Shown: positions 1-7,306 of the stretch, one piece after another | How the letters are laid out: each line of letters starts with the position of its first letter | Position numbering within the stretch: position 1 is the stretch's first letter | Assembly: GCA_937884735.1 (NCBI GenBank) | Contig: CAKZYI010000357.1 | Coordinates: 1 to 14,584 of the forward strand | Length of the DNA stretch: 14,584 nt | Reading direction: 5' to 3' | Source: an uncultured Pleurocapsa sp. | GTDB taxonomy: Bacteria; Cyanobacteriota; Cyanobacteriia; Cyanobacteriales; Xenococcaceae | Translations under genes and position numbers: made by a program | Notes under the pieces: model-generated | What the model was told of the DNA's origin: nothing | The model's database searches: none | Seen by the model: the letters and a program-made list of their open reading frames with translations, nothing else

Positions 1-22
1 CCTCACTTAGACGGCATTTGCT

Positions 23-841
23 ATGGGTGGGTATAATCTGCCCATTGGCTCGGTAGAACCAAAATCCCTGGCATTAGGAGTAGATTGGCTAATATTGGCT
101 TTTCTTGGCTCTACACTAATATTTACCGCATTAGAAAAAATCTTTCCTAAGTATAAAAAGCAAGTAATTCTTAGAGACGAATGGGGACTAGACTTCTTTT
201 ACTTCTGCTTCAATCATTTGCTAATATCCGCGGTGCTTTTAGTCGGAAACTTCTTAGTATCCCAATCTCAATGGATTATGAACTCTAATCTCCACAATCT
301 AGTGCAGTCACTACCTTTAGCTGTTCAAGTATTCATTCTTCTTATTTGCGCCGATTTTGTTTTATATTGGGAACATCGGATTTTCCATGATATTCCTCGG
401 CTTTGGCCATTTCATGCAGTACATCATTCCGTAGAAACCCTAGACTGGCTGGCGGGTTCTCGCTCCCATGTGAGCCAAGTCTTTATTGAAAGAAGTTTGG
501 TTATGCTATGCCTTTACTATATTGGTGCAACCCAAGCAGCCTTGGATATATATGTAACAATTGCGGCATTACAGGCAATTGTCATTCACTGCAATCTTGG
601 TTTTGATTGGGGAATACTAAAATACTTGATCGTTACGCCCCAATATCATCATTGGCATCATAGTTCAGAACAACCTGCGATCGATACCAACTATGCAGCC
701 CATACGCCTTTATTCGATCGCCTTTTCAAGACATATCATATGCCTTCTAAGCATTGGCCAGCCGAATACGGTACAACTAAAAGACTACCCAGAAATTTTG
801 TTGGACAGCTGCTATATCCATTTACAGGATATAGGAAATAA
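23..841 (+). CDS. Sterol desaturase / fatty acid hydroxylase family membrane protein
   Basis: This is a membrane di-iron oxygenase of the fatty acid hydroxylase superfamily; members hydroxylate or desaturate lipids, and the substrate here is unknown. The histidine clusters that bind iron are visible: HRIFH at residues 118-122, HAVHH at 131-135 and HHWHH at 209-213, with a further His at 189. Hydrophobic segments lie near residues 20-37, 60-80 and 98-115. ATG at 23 is the first possible start because an in-frame TAG lies at 8-10; there is no Shine-Dalgarno sequence. Many bacterial relatives carry extra N-terminal membrane sequence before the Gly-Gly region seen here at residues 2-3, so the protein may be shortened at its 5-prime end, but only seven bases precede the TAG. 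It converges on the rhodanese gene with 12 bases between. The family call is firm; the start is not. Confidence 0.85.
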   Translation: MGGYNLPIGSVEPKSLALGVDWLILAFLGSTLIFTALEKIFPKYKKQVILRDEWGLDFFYFCFNHLLISAVLLVGNFLVSQSQWIMNSNLHNLVQSLPLAVQVFILLICADFVLYWEHRIFHDIPRLWPFHAVHHSVETLDWLAGSRSHVSQVFIERSLVMLCLYYIGATQAALDIYVTIAALQAIVIHCNLGFDWGILKYLIVTPQYHHWHHSSEQPAIDTNYAAHTPLFDRLFKTYHMPSKHWPAEYGTTKRLPRNFVGQLLYPFTGYRK

Positions 842-853
842 CAATTGCTTAAC

Positions 854-1384
854 TTACCAAACAGGCTGATAATTGTCTGCGGTAAGTTGCCACTGACGAC
901 CAAAAACATGAACTTTGTTAGTTAAACCAACATCATTAACTAACTCTCCCTGGCTATGACTCCAGGCAAGTAAACTCCCTTCCAGATTGAGAATATTGAT
1001 TCCTTGCTGTCTTAACTTTTGGGCATATTTGCCGCTACGATAGCCGATGGTACAGTATGCCACTATCATGGCATCGCTATTGCTATACCGCTCTAAATTT
1101 TCTTCAAATTCTGCTAATGAGATCGCACCTGGAATAATAGATATTTCTCTTTCCTTGGGCGATCTCACATCAACTAAAACCAGCTTTTTTCCTTGGGCTT
1201 GTAACTGCTGTAATTCCTCAACCGCGATACTTTTGACCAAAGGAAATTCTTTTGTGTATTCCCGATACTTCGTCGTTATCTGCGATCGCTTATCTAACTC
1301 TGACTCTGTTACAACATTTTGCTCACATCCAACATTAATTAGGCAAAGAACAGCGATCGTTATATTAATTAAACGTTTATTCAT
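854..1384 (-). CDS. Rhodanese-like domain protein, exported (possible lipoprotein)
   Basis: This is a single rhodanese (sulfurtransferase) domain, roughly residues 52-142, behind an N-terminal export signal. The family moves sulfane sulfur or acts in redox and signalling roles; the partner is not evident. Visible motifs are DVRSPKE at residues 72-78 and the active-site loop CTIGYRS at 111-117, with catalytic Cys111, so the enzyme looks intact. The first 20 residues are hydrophobic and end in VGC (Cys20). This resembles a lipobox, but Asn at -3 is atypical, so lipidation is uncertain; a simple signal or anchor is the alternative. It lies 24 bases downstream of the CHASE2-GGDEF-EAL gene on the same strand and is probably cotranscribed with it. 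The start ATG follows an AGGAGCAAGGA stretch made by a heptamer repeat, which could serve as ribosome binding site. Confidence 0.85.
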   Translation of the reverse strand: MNKRLINITIAVLCLINVGCEQNVVTESELDKRSQITTKYREYTKEFPLVKSIAVEELQQLQAQGKKLVLVDVRSPKEREISIIPGAISLAEFEENLERYSNSDAMIVAYCTIGYRSGKYAQKLRQQGINILNLEGSLLAWSHSQGELVNDVGLTNKVHVFGRQWQLTADNYQPVW

Positions 1385-1385
1385 T

Positions 1386-1421
1386 CCTTGCTCCTTGCTC
1401 CTTGTTCCTCATCCCTCATTC
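1386..1421. repeat. Short tandem heptamer repeat (GGAGCAA-type on minus strand)
   Basis: On the plus strand CCTTGCT occurs at 1386-1392 and 1393-1399. It is followed by the variant CCTTGTT at 1400-1406 and then degenerate TCATCCC/TCATTC units to 1421. The block covers the end of the CHASE2-GGDEF-EAL gene (its TGA is at 1409-1411) and the ribosome-binding region of the rhodanese gene. Short tandem heptamers are a known type of cyanobacterial intergenic repeat; assigning this one to a named class would be a guess. Confidence 0.6.
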
Positions 1422-3949
1422 TTCCACTGTTTCTTATTAGCAAACAATTCTGTGGCATCTTCTTTGTTTAGAGGTTTGGCAAAGAAATAGCCTTGAGCAT
1501 ATTCACAGTTGAAACCTTGTAAAATCTGCCTTTCTGCTTCAGTTTCAATTCCTTCGGCTATTACATCCATTCCTAATTTGTGAGCCAAAATAACAATAGT
1601 ATTAACAATTTCGATGTTTTTAGTTCCTTGACTCATATTACTCACAAAGGAACGATCTATTTTGAGGGTATCTGTAGGAAAACGATGTAAATAACTAAAG
1701 GATGAAAATCCTGTGCCAAAATCATCCATACTAATTTTGAGATTCAACTCCTTTAACTGATTGAGTAAAACAATTGTATTCTCTACATCATCCATCACCA
1801 TGCTTTCCGTAATTTCTAATTTTAGATTAGCAGGGTCGAGTTCCGTCACAATTAACGCTTCCTGAATTTGTGCTAGCAAATCTGGCTGTGCAAACTGTCT
1901 GCTGGATAAATTTACGCTCATCACCACATTTTCCGCTTCAGGGAATTTATTACGCCACTGCTGCATCTGGCGACAAGCAGTTTCTAAAATCCATTTTCCC
2001 ATCGGTACAATTAAACCAGTCTCTTCCGCAACAGGAATAAAATCACCAGGAGAAATAAAGCCTCGCGTGGGAGAAATCCAGCGTACCAAAGCCTCAAAAC
2101 CTGATATCTTGCCCGTAGTAAAAGAAATTATGGGTTGATAATACAGTTCAAATTCTTCATTGGTAATAGCTTGATTCAAGTCTGCTTCCAACTGCAATCT
2201 TTTTAATGCTTGCTCGTGCATTTTGGTGGCAAATACCTGATGCTGATTTTTACCAGACACCTTAGCCTTATACATTGCTGTATGAGAAGCCTGTAATAAC
2301 TCTTCTGGCTGAAAGTCTTCTCCAATACGATTGAGAGCCAAACCAATACTGGCAGAAGTAAAGCCTTCTTGCTCGCTCAACTGAAAAGGAATTGCCAATT
2401 CCTGATTCAATTTAGTCGCTATTTCAATGGCTTCTATCTGATCTTCGTTTGTCCTAAAAGCGATCGCAAATTCATCTGCTCCTACCCTCGCTAAAATAGC
2501 CTTGGAGTCAATATTGTCTTGCAGACGCTGTGTAGTGGCAATTAAAATGCGATCGCCCGCCTGATATCCCAAACCATCATTAATTAGCTTAAAACGATCT
2601 AGATCTAAGCAAAGAATAGCAATATATCCATCTGTTTTAAAACGATTTCTTTGCTTGAGTTCTTTTAGTTGTTTGGCAAACAGAGTACGATTGGGCAATC
2701 CTGTTAAAGAATCATAAAAAAGATTGTACAAAGACTTATAGCCCAAAACACTAGCCATAGTCAGAGCCAAAGTAATTGCAGCGGGAACAAAAGGAATCCA
2801 TCCTGCCAAAGCAAACGTGATTAAGCAAATCCCCCACAAACTAGCAATGCTAGCAATGCCTGATATGACAATAGATAGAGGATGTTTCAGTTTCCAGGCG
2901 ATCGCAGTTCCCAATAACGACCATCCACAGATCCACAAGCCTTCTACCCATTCAGACCAAAACCAAATTAAAGGTGCATCATCTAAAGTTACGCTCAAAA
3001 TTTGGCTAACCATCTGAGCATGAGCCATTACACCAGGCATAAAGGTTTGGGAACCTCTATAGGGAGTCGGGATTATATCTTTAATACTAGGGGCACTTGT
3101 ACCAATTAAGACAATTTTGTCTTTAATTAATTTGGGGTCGACTTCTCCTTTTATTACCTCGGTTAAAGTAACTGTTTTAGCGATATTGGGAGAGCGATAA
3201 TTAATTAAAATCTGCTTACCTGCTGTTTCTGAAGACTCCAGTTGATAACCCCCAGAATTGGCATTTAAATCAGGAAAAATTATATCTCCAATCTGTAAAG
3301 AATCATCGTTAACTTGAAACTTGAAATGACGATCTGCCAAATATTTTAGACTCACTCGAAGAGAAAATGAATATATTTGTTCGTCTTCTCGATCTCCAAA
3401 TTGAACATACATCAAATTACGTCGCAATACGTCATCTTCAACGTCGACAACTATGTCATTAAAGCCGATTTGATCTTGGGTTACTCCAGGAGGAGCAGAC
3501 ACGCTATTATCCCCGTTGCCAATTAATTGAATTACCGCTACGTTATCTTTTTGTAATTCTTGTCTTAGCAATTCGGTACCTGGGGGATAAGGGACTTCTC
3601 GATAAAGATCGAAACCAATTACTTTTGGTTGATGCTGTTGAATATTCTTTAATAATTGAGCAATAGTATTATCTGTAATTGGCCAGCTATTTTGTTCTTT
3701 AATATCTTTATCAGTAATTTCTACTACTAATAACCTGTTATCTATTTCATTTTTATTCTGTAAATTCACCATCCAATCATAGACTAGCAATTCTAAAATT
3801 TGTAGTCCGCCAAAGCGTCTTACTCCTAAAACAAGAGTTGAAATAAATATGGTTAGTAATAACAAAGACAATGTATATGTGCCGAGCCAATTCTTAGCTT
3901 TCTTAAGATTTAAATAGCTTGTTATGGCTTGATTATCCGTATTTTTCAT
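1409..3949 (-). CDS. CHASE2-GGDEF-EAL membrane c-di-GMP synthase/phosphodiesterase
   Basis: This is a sensor protein for c-di-GMP turnover, 846 residues. An N-terminal membrane segment at about 23-43 is followed by an extracytoplasmic CHASE2 domain (about 46-320, with FDLYREVP near 113-120 and the conserved VLIGTSAP at 280-287). Next come three membrane segments (about 328-352, 357-378, 380-403), a GGDEF domain (about 410-573) and an EAL domain (about 585-835). The GGDEF signature is GADEF at 490-494, one residue off consensus, and no RxxD inhibitory site precedes it, so cyclase activity is uncertain. The EAL domain keeps EALVRW at 619-624, Asn680, Glu712/Glu715, DDFGTGFSS at 742-750, Lys763 and EGIET at 799-803, so phosphodiesterase activity is likely. 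The ligand of CHASE2 is unknown. It is upstream of the rhodanese gene and divergent from DUF928. The start ATG has no clear ribosome binding site. Confidence 0.93.
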   Translation of the reverse strand: MKNTDNQAITSYLNLKKAKNWLGTYTLSLLLLTIFISTLVLGVRRFGGLQILELLVYDWMVNLQNKNEIDNRLLVVEITDKDIKEQNSWPITDNTIAQLLKNIQQHQPKVIGFDLYREVPYPPGTELLRQELQKDNVAVIQLIGNGDNSVSAPPGVTQDQIGFNDIVVDVEDDVLRRNLMYVQFGDREDEQIYSFSLRVSLKYLADRHFKFQVNDDSLQIGDIIFPDLNANSGGYQLESSETAGKQILINYRSPNIAKTVTLTEVIKGEVDPKLIKDKIVLIGTSAPSIKDIIPTPYRGSQTFMPGVMAHAQMVSQILSVTLDDAPLIWFWSEWVEGLWICGWSLLGTAIAWKLKHPLSIVISGIASIASLWGICLITFALAGWIPFVPAAITLALTMASVLGYKSLYNLFYDSLTGLPNRTLFAKQLKELKQRNRFKTDGYIAILCLDLDRFKLINDGLGYQAGDRILIATTQRLQDNIDSKAILARVGADEFAIAFRTNEDQIEAIEIATKLNQELAIPFQLSEQEGFTSASIGLALNRIGEDFQPEELLQASHTAMYKAKVSGKNQHQVFATKMHEQALKRLQLEADLNQAITNEEFELYYQPIISFTTGKISGFEALVRWISPTRGFISPGDFIPVAEETGLIVPMGKWILETACRQMQQWRNKFPEAENVVMSVNLSSRQFAQPDLLAQIQEALIVTELDPANLKLEITESMVMDDVENTIVLLNQLKELNLKISMDDFGTGFSSFSYLHRFPTDTLKIDRSFVSNMSQGTKNIEIVNTIVILAHKLGMDVIAEGIETEAERQILQGFNCEYAQGYFFAKPLNKEDATELFANKKQWKNEG

Positions 3950-4170
3950 GAAACAACTTATTTTTACTTACAAAAAAGCTTGTTTTTATTTAAGTGAAAT
4001 TTCTGATTTATCTAAAAAAATATATTTAATACTATTTCAAATAATTAGCAAATAAACAATACAGACAAGTATAGTTTTAATTTAATATAGTGGACATCAA
4101 CTACAAAAAAAGACTAATATATTAAATATATTTGTCGTGTTTATTTATATCAATTTAAATTGATAAACTA
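3950..4170. promoter_or_regulatory. Divergent intergenic region between CHASE2-GGDEF-EAL and DUF928 genes
   Basis: This very A+T-rich 221-base gap must hold promoters for both divergent genes, but so many TAAT-like hexamers occur that I cannot choose -10 boxes. Two inverted repeats stand out: AATATAT-TAA-ATATATT at 4116-4132 and the perfect palindrome at 4148-4165, listed separately. No gene is seen. Confidence 0.4.
4148..4165. promoter_or_regulatory. Perfect 18-bp palindrome next to the DUF928 start
   Basis: TATCAATTTAAATTGATA is a perfect 18-base palindrome that ends five bases before the DUF928 ATG at 4171, where a ribosome binding site would be. It could be an operator for a dimeric regulator. 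As RNA it could only fold by sacrificing central bases as a loop. A+T richness makes a chance palindrome more likely than usual, so function is inferred only from position and perfection. Confidence 0.3.
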
Positions 4171-4941
4171 ATGTTTAATATTAAACTCTTAAAAAATTTA
4201 AAAATAAATAGAATATTTGGCTTATTAGTAATGCTGAACGTTTTATCAGTAAGTTTTGCTGCACCAATTAGTGCAGCAGAAACAACCAAGCAAAATAGCA
4301 ATTCCGACTATGGTTTGCCTACTCATCGTCGAGATGGCGGTAGTAGAGGTATCAATCATAGTTGTGTAAGTAATTCCAATAGTAATTTGGTAGCATTGAT
4401 ACCAGAAGAGACGGTAGGTATAAATGCTTCTACTTCTCCCAAATTATTCTTCTATGTACCTAAACTCAAACAACAAAAAACTCTAGAATTTGTACTCCGC
4501 AACGAACAAGATGAATTGATGTATGAAGCTTTTCTGACTACCCAAGGAGAAGGCATTATGAGCGTTGATATCCCTTCGGATGTGCAAACCAACCTAATAG
4601 AAAAAGATACAAACTATCACTGGTATCTTTCAATGATTTGCAATTCTCAACAGCGATCGCGAGATATTGTGGTAGAAGGCTGGATGCGTCAGTCAGCAAT
4701 TGATGTTGCGACCAAACAAGAATTAGATACGGTTGATTCTGTGGCACAAGCTGAACTGTATTATGAAGAAGGTTTTTGGTATGATGCCCTGTCTGTTTTA
4801 GCTCGGGATATTCCATCTGAAAAAGAAGAGACAATTGTTAAAGCTAAATGGTCAGAACTACTAGAATCAGTAGGATTGAAAGAGTTAGCATCTGCACCTT
4901 TTATTGAAAGTGAACTGATTGAGTCTTCTGTCAAAAAATAA
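4171..4941 (+). CDS. DUF928 domain protein, exported
   Basis: This is a member of DUF928, a family of unknown function found mainly in cyanobacteria. A signal peptide is visible: basic start, hydrophobic stretch at about residues 16-32, and a likely cleavage site after the Ala-rich ISAA at about 33-36. The DUF928 signature GLPTHRRDGGSRG follows at about 48-60. Next come a short Cys-containing segment (SCVSNSNSNLVALIPE) and a predicted beta-rich middle with FFYVPKLKQQKTLEFVL. An acidic C-terminal part (YYEEGFWYDALSVLARD) is typical of the family. Length of 256 is normal. DUF928 genes often sit beside CHASE2 or CHAT-domain genes in cyanobacteria, and here it is divergent from a CHASE2 gene. No Shine-Dalgarno sequence precedes ATG 4171. 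Periplasmic or surface location is inferred from the signal peptide. Confidence 0.85.
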   Translation: MFNIKLLKNLKINRIFGLLVMLNVLSVSFAAPISAAETTKQNSNSDYGLPTHRRDGGSRGINHSCVSNSNSNLVALIPEETVGINASTSPKLFFYVPKLKQQKTLEFVLRNEQDELMYEAFLTTQGEGIMSVDIPSDVQTNLIEKDTNYHWYLSMICNSQQRSRDIVVEGWMRQSAIDVATKQELDTVDSVAQAELYYEEGFWYDALSVLARDIPSEKEETIVKAKWSELLESVGLKELASAPFIESELIESSVKK

Positions 4942-4977
4942 TTTTTAATGGCAGATCTTCTAAATATTTTTCAAGGC

Positions 4978-5022
4978 AAAACGAAGTGGATAACTACAAC
5001 ACTATGTTATCTACTTCGTTTT
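4978..5022. terminator. Bidirectional rho-independent terminator
   Basis: A 17-base stem pairs 4978-4994 (AAAACGAAGTGGATAAC) with 5006-5022, with one G-T wobble and an 11-base loop. The stem ends in A on the left and T on the right, so either strand has a U-rich tail. It lies between the convergent DUF928 (+) and WecG/TagA (-) genes and can stop transcription from both sides. Confidence 0.85.
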
Positions 5023-5025
5023 ATT

Positions 5026-5766
5026 TTAGGCTACTAGAGAACGCCAGAGAAATTTCGGCAGGGAAAGCATTCTACGCCAACGCCAAGGCTCTTGATAAAG
5101 ACGATATGACCACTCTAAATTGTTGTTTCTCAACCATATAGGTGCGCGGGATTTATTTCCTGCCCAGATATCAAAACTTCCTCCAACACCAACCCAAATA
5201 GAATTGGGACACAAATGCCGATTATCTCGAATCCAAAGTTCTTGTCTGGGTACTCCTATACCAACCAAAATAACTTGGGGTTGCTTTTCTTGTAGGGTTT
5301 GCTTCCATTTAACTTCTTCTTCTCCAGAAATATATCCATCCTGACTTAATATGTTTAGATTAGGAAATTTCTGCTGCCAAGTTTTTACCGCGTTAACTGC
5401 TGTTTCGGGAGTTCCACCAAAAAAACAAAGAGAGTGAAGAGTATTTTCCCGTCCAATTTCAGTAATCAAAGATTCCGCTAACTCTATACCAGGACAACGT
5501 TGGTGTTTAATTCCTCGCAAGCGCATGTAAAGAATAATTCCCGAACCATCAGGAATAACTAGATCTGCTGCCTTTATTGCTTGACTAAGGGCAGGGTTTT
5601 CTTCTGCCATCATAGTCATTTCAGCATTTAAAGTAACGACATGAGTCCCAATACCTCGAGCTAACCTAGATAATAACCAATTAGAATAATCATGGAGAAG
5701 ATGAACATAAAGACTAAGAATAGGAAAGGTTTTGGGGGTGGGCAAATTACTTTCTGTAGTTAACAT
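5026..5766 (-). CDS. WecG/TagA/CpsF family glycosyltransferase
   Basis: This glycosyltransferase (GT26-type) adds an N-acetylmannosamine-type sugar to a lipid-linked intermediate in surface polysaccharide synthesis; the exact sugar and acceptor cannot be read here. Family motifs are in order: VVTLNAEM at residues 43-50 (Thr45, Asn47), the catalytic-type IPDGSGI at 71-77 (Asp73), FFGGTPE at 115-121, the nucleotide-sugar region LVGIGVPRQELWI at 167-179, GVGGSFDIWAG at 193-203, and the C-terminal RAPIWLRNNNLEWSYRLYQE at 207-226. The C-terminal part usually mediates membrane association and monomer activation. Length of 246 is normal and no key motif is missing. It lies 46 bases downstream of the YbjQ-family gene on the same strand, so cotranscription is possible. 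The strong hairpin terminator follows immediately. No other polysaccharide genes are nearby. Confidence 0.9.
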   Translation of the reverse strand: MLTTESNLPTPKTFPILSLYVHLLHDYSNWLLSRLARGIGTHVVTLNAEMTMMAEENPALSQAIKAADLVIPDGSGIILYMRLRGIKHQRCPGIELAESLITEIGRENTLHSLCFFGGTPETAVNAVKTWQQKFPNLNILSQDGYISGEEEVKWKQTLQEKQPQVILVGIGVPRQELWIRDNRHLCPNSIWVGVGGSFDIWAGNKSRAPIWLRNNNLEWSYRLYQEPWRWRRMLSLPKFLWRSLVA

Positions 5767-5812
5767 AAATTCTAATTCTGGTCATTTTGTGGATAACCAC
5801 ACATACACAAAC

Positions 5813-6139
5813 TTAACTAAACTTAACGGCTGTTCCAGTAGCAGTAATTAAAAGTAAGACTCCCTTATTATCTACGCTAATGGTGCCTGTATCTATTTCA
5901 ATGCCAATCACCCCGTCGGCGTTTAACTTTTGAGCGCGTTGCTTGAGTTCTTCAATAGCTTTTTGTTGTCCTTTTTCAAACACCTTCTCATAGCTGCCTG
6001 TACGACCCCCTAGAGTGTCTCTAATGCCTGCAAAAAAGTCTTTAAAGACATTTGTACCATATACGACTTCGGCAGTAACTATTCCCAAGTAGGTTTCAAT
6101 AGACTGATTTTGAACTGTATCGGTAGTAGTGACTAACAT
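5813..6139 (-). CDS. YbjQ family (UPF0145, putative heavy-metal-binding) protein
   Basis: This is a small cytoplasmic protein of the YbjQ/UPF0145 family; members form pentamer-like beta/alpha rings, and their role is not established despite the heavy-metal-binding label. The full family pattern is visible: strand-forming N-terminus with VTAEVVYGTNVFKDFFAGIR at residues 21-40, Gly-Gly-Arg at 44-46, the helix with EKVFEKGQQKAIEELKQRA, then LNADGVIGIEID at 72-83 and a C-terminal strand ending TGTAVKFS. Length of 108 matches the family. It is the first gene of a probable two-gene minus-strand unit with the WecG/TagA transferase and is divergent from the ADP-ribosylglycohydrolase-like gene. No ribosome binding site is apparent before ATG 6139. 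Confidence 0.88.
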   Translation of the reverse strand: MLVTTTDTVQNQSIETYLGIVTAEVVYGTNVFKDFFAGIRDTLGGRTGSYEKVFEKGQQKAIEELKQRAQKLNADGVIGIEIDTGTISVDNKGVLLLITATGTAVKFS

Positions 6140-6232
6140 TTAAATAAAAATATTAATATTAATAGGCTTTGAGTATCTTATCAGTTTTCAGTTTTTAGTT
6201 TTCTTTATACTGCTAAATTAAATCCTCAACAA
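6140..6232. promoter_or_regulatory. Divergent promoter region (YbjQ family / ADP-ribosylglycohydrolase-like)
   Basis: These 93 A+T-rich bases separate two divergent starts. TATACT at 6206-6211, 21 bases before ATG 6233, is the best -10 candidate for the plus-strand gene; no good -35 box lies at the right distance. Assignment is tentative. Confidence 0.3.
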
Positions 6233-6520
6233 ATGAATTATTCCACTTCAGATCGATTTCAAGGAGTTTGGTTAGGAAGCATTATTGGAGCAGCTTTATC
6301 CAATAATGTAGATCGACCTAGCTGCGACAAAATCCGTCAGTTTCAATCCCCCTGTTGGATTCAAACAAGAGATCGAATCGCCCAAGTTATTGTTAAGAGT
6401 CCACCCATAGAGTCTGTTTTTAAACAATCGACTCAAATTGTAGCCAAATATAGTCTAGATAACTTTAAAATAAATATTCAAGAAGAGACAAAGAATTGTA
6501 ATGGTAACTCAGACCAATAA
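6233..6520 (+). CDS. N-terminal fragment of split ADP-ribosylglycohydrolase-like gene
   Basis: The first 95 codons match the start of the cyanobacterial ADP-ribosylglycohydrolase-like family: RFQGVWLGSIIGAAL at residues 8-22 corresponds to the usual RFxGxLLGxxxGDALG. In true hydrolases the Asp of GDA helps bind magnesium; here it is Ala, so this motif could not do that even in an intact gene. The fragment ends at TAA 6518-6520. The next ORF, starting at TTG 6539, is in the same frame with no other stop between, so this looks like one gene cut by a single nonsense codon. Read through, the product would be about 357 residues. Whether the 95-residue product is stable or useful is unknown. An unusually short independent gene is the alternative. 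Confidence 0.55.
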   Translation: MNYSTSDRFQGVWLGSIIGAALSNNVDRPSCDKIRQFQSPCWIQTRDRIAQVIVKSPPIESVFKQSTQIVAKYSLDNFKINIQEETKNCNGNSDQ

Positions 6521-6538
6521 ATAATACTTAAAAACCGC

Positions 6539-7306
6539 TTGAGTAATTATTACTGTAACTTAATCTCTATTTTATTATCTTTAATAGTTATTCAAGAGGA
6601 TAATAAAAATTTTCAAAAACTATGTAAAACAATCATCTCTCAGTCAAATATACCCTCCTCCCTTACTCCAGAAATTGAAGAAGAAATTGCAACATGGAAC
6701 TATTTATTAACTTTGGCATTAAATAATAAATTTAAACTTGAAGAGCCAAATATCAGTATGATGGTTAAACAAGTATTAGGTGGTGTAAAAGTTAAAGCTT
6801 CATCTCTGGTGGCAAAATTAGAGATAGTGAGCCAAGCTTGGGAAAGGGGTTTGAGTTTGCAACAGTTGGCAGAGAAATTGTACCAACAAGAAAACAAACT
6901 AAAGTTAACAGCTAGTTTAGTACAGCCTGAAGTCAGCTTCGTGCTGGCTATGTCCTTTTACTGTTTTATCTCTACACCAAAAAATTTTATGCTTTCAGTC
7001 AAACGTGCAACCAAAATTTCTAGCAACCTATCTGTACCTATCACAGTATTCACAGCCTCTCTTTCAGGAGCATACAATGGTATATCAGGTATACCAAGAA
7101 ATTGGAAAATGGCGGCTAGCCATCACCAACTTTATCAACAAGCACAAACAACTTCCCAGAGACTATTCAAAACCTGGTTGGGAGTTCATAATCCAGATAA
7201 TTTAGAGCTATTATACGATCTAGAACTCCATGCTGTGGCTAATCCTAAAATTTTCCAACATCGTCCAAATCTAAAGATTATTTCGCAAAAATCTAGCCTG
7301 AGTTAA
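6539..7306 (+). CDS. C-terminal part of split ADP-ribosylglycohydrolase-like gene
   Basis: This 255-codon frame continues the gene broken at 6518-6520. Cyanobacterial family features are visible: SFYCFISTPKNFMLSVKRA at residues 139-157 and SLSGAYNGISGIPRNW at 174-189. These align with the C-terminal part of ADP-ribosylglycohydrolases, where active enzymes have GGDTD before the GALxGA segment. Here that acidic metal-binding motif is absent, so a catalytic role is doubtful. The nominal start is TTG 6539 (no ribosome binding site), which was probably an internal Leu codon; a Met-Met pair at residues 74-75 (ATG 6758) is the first ATG start. Cyanobacterial homologues of this degenerate type exist as uninterrupted proteins, which supports decay of this copy, but separate translation of the two parts cannot be ruled out. 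Confidence 0.65.
   Translation: MSNYYCNLISILLSLIVIQEDNKNFQKLCKTIISQSNIPSSLTPEIEEEIATWNYLLTLALNNKFKLEEPNISMMVKQVLGGVKVKASSLVAKLEIVSQAWERGLSLQQLAEKLYQQENKLKLTASLVQPEVSFVLAMSFYCFISTPKNFMLSVKRATKISSNLSVPITVFTASLSGAYNGISGIPRNWKMAASHHQLYQQAQTTSQRLFKTWLGVHNPDNLELLYDLELHAVANPKIFQHRPNLKIISQKSSLS

Noticed and set aside
1047..1490. 147-codon plus-strand frame
   Set aside because: Antisense to the rhodanese gene and the end of the CHASE2 gene, both with clear family motifs.
2842..2862. Tandem CTAGCAATG copies in the CHASE2-GGDEF-EAL gene
   Set aside because: Only two 9-base units encoding a Ser-Ile-Ala repeat inside a membrane helix; expected by chance and codon use.
5790..5806. TGTGG-ATAA-CCACA hairpin between the YbjQ-family and WecG/TagA genes
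   Set aside because: A five-base stem with no U-run is too weak to call a terminator; the two genes may still be cotranscribed.
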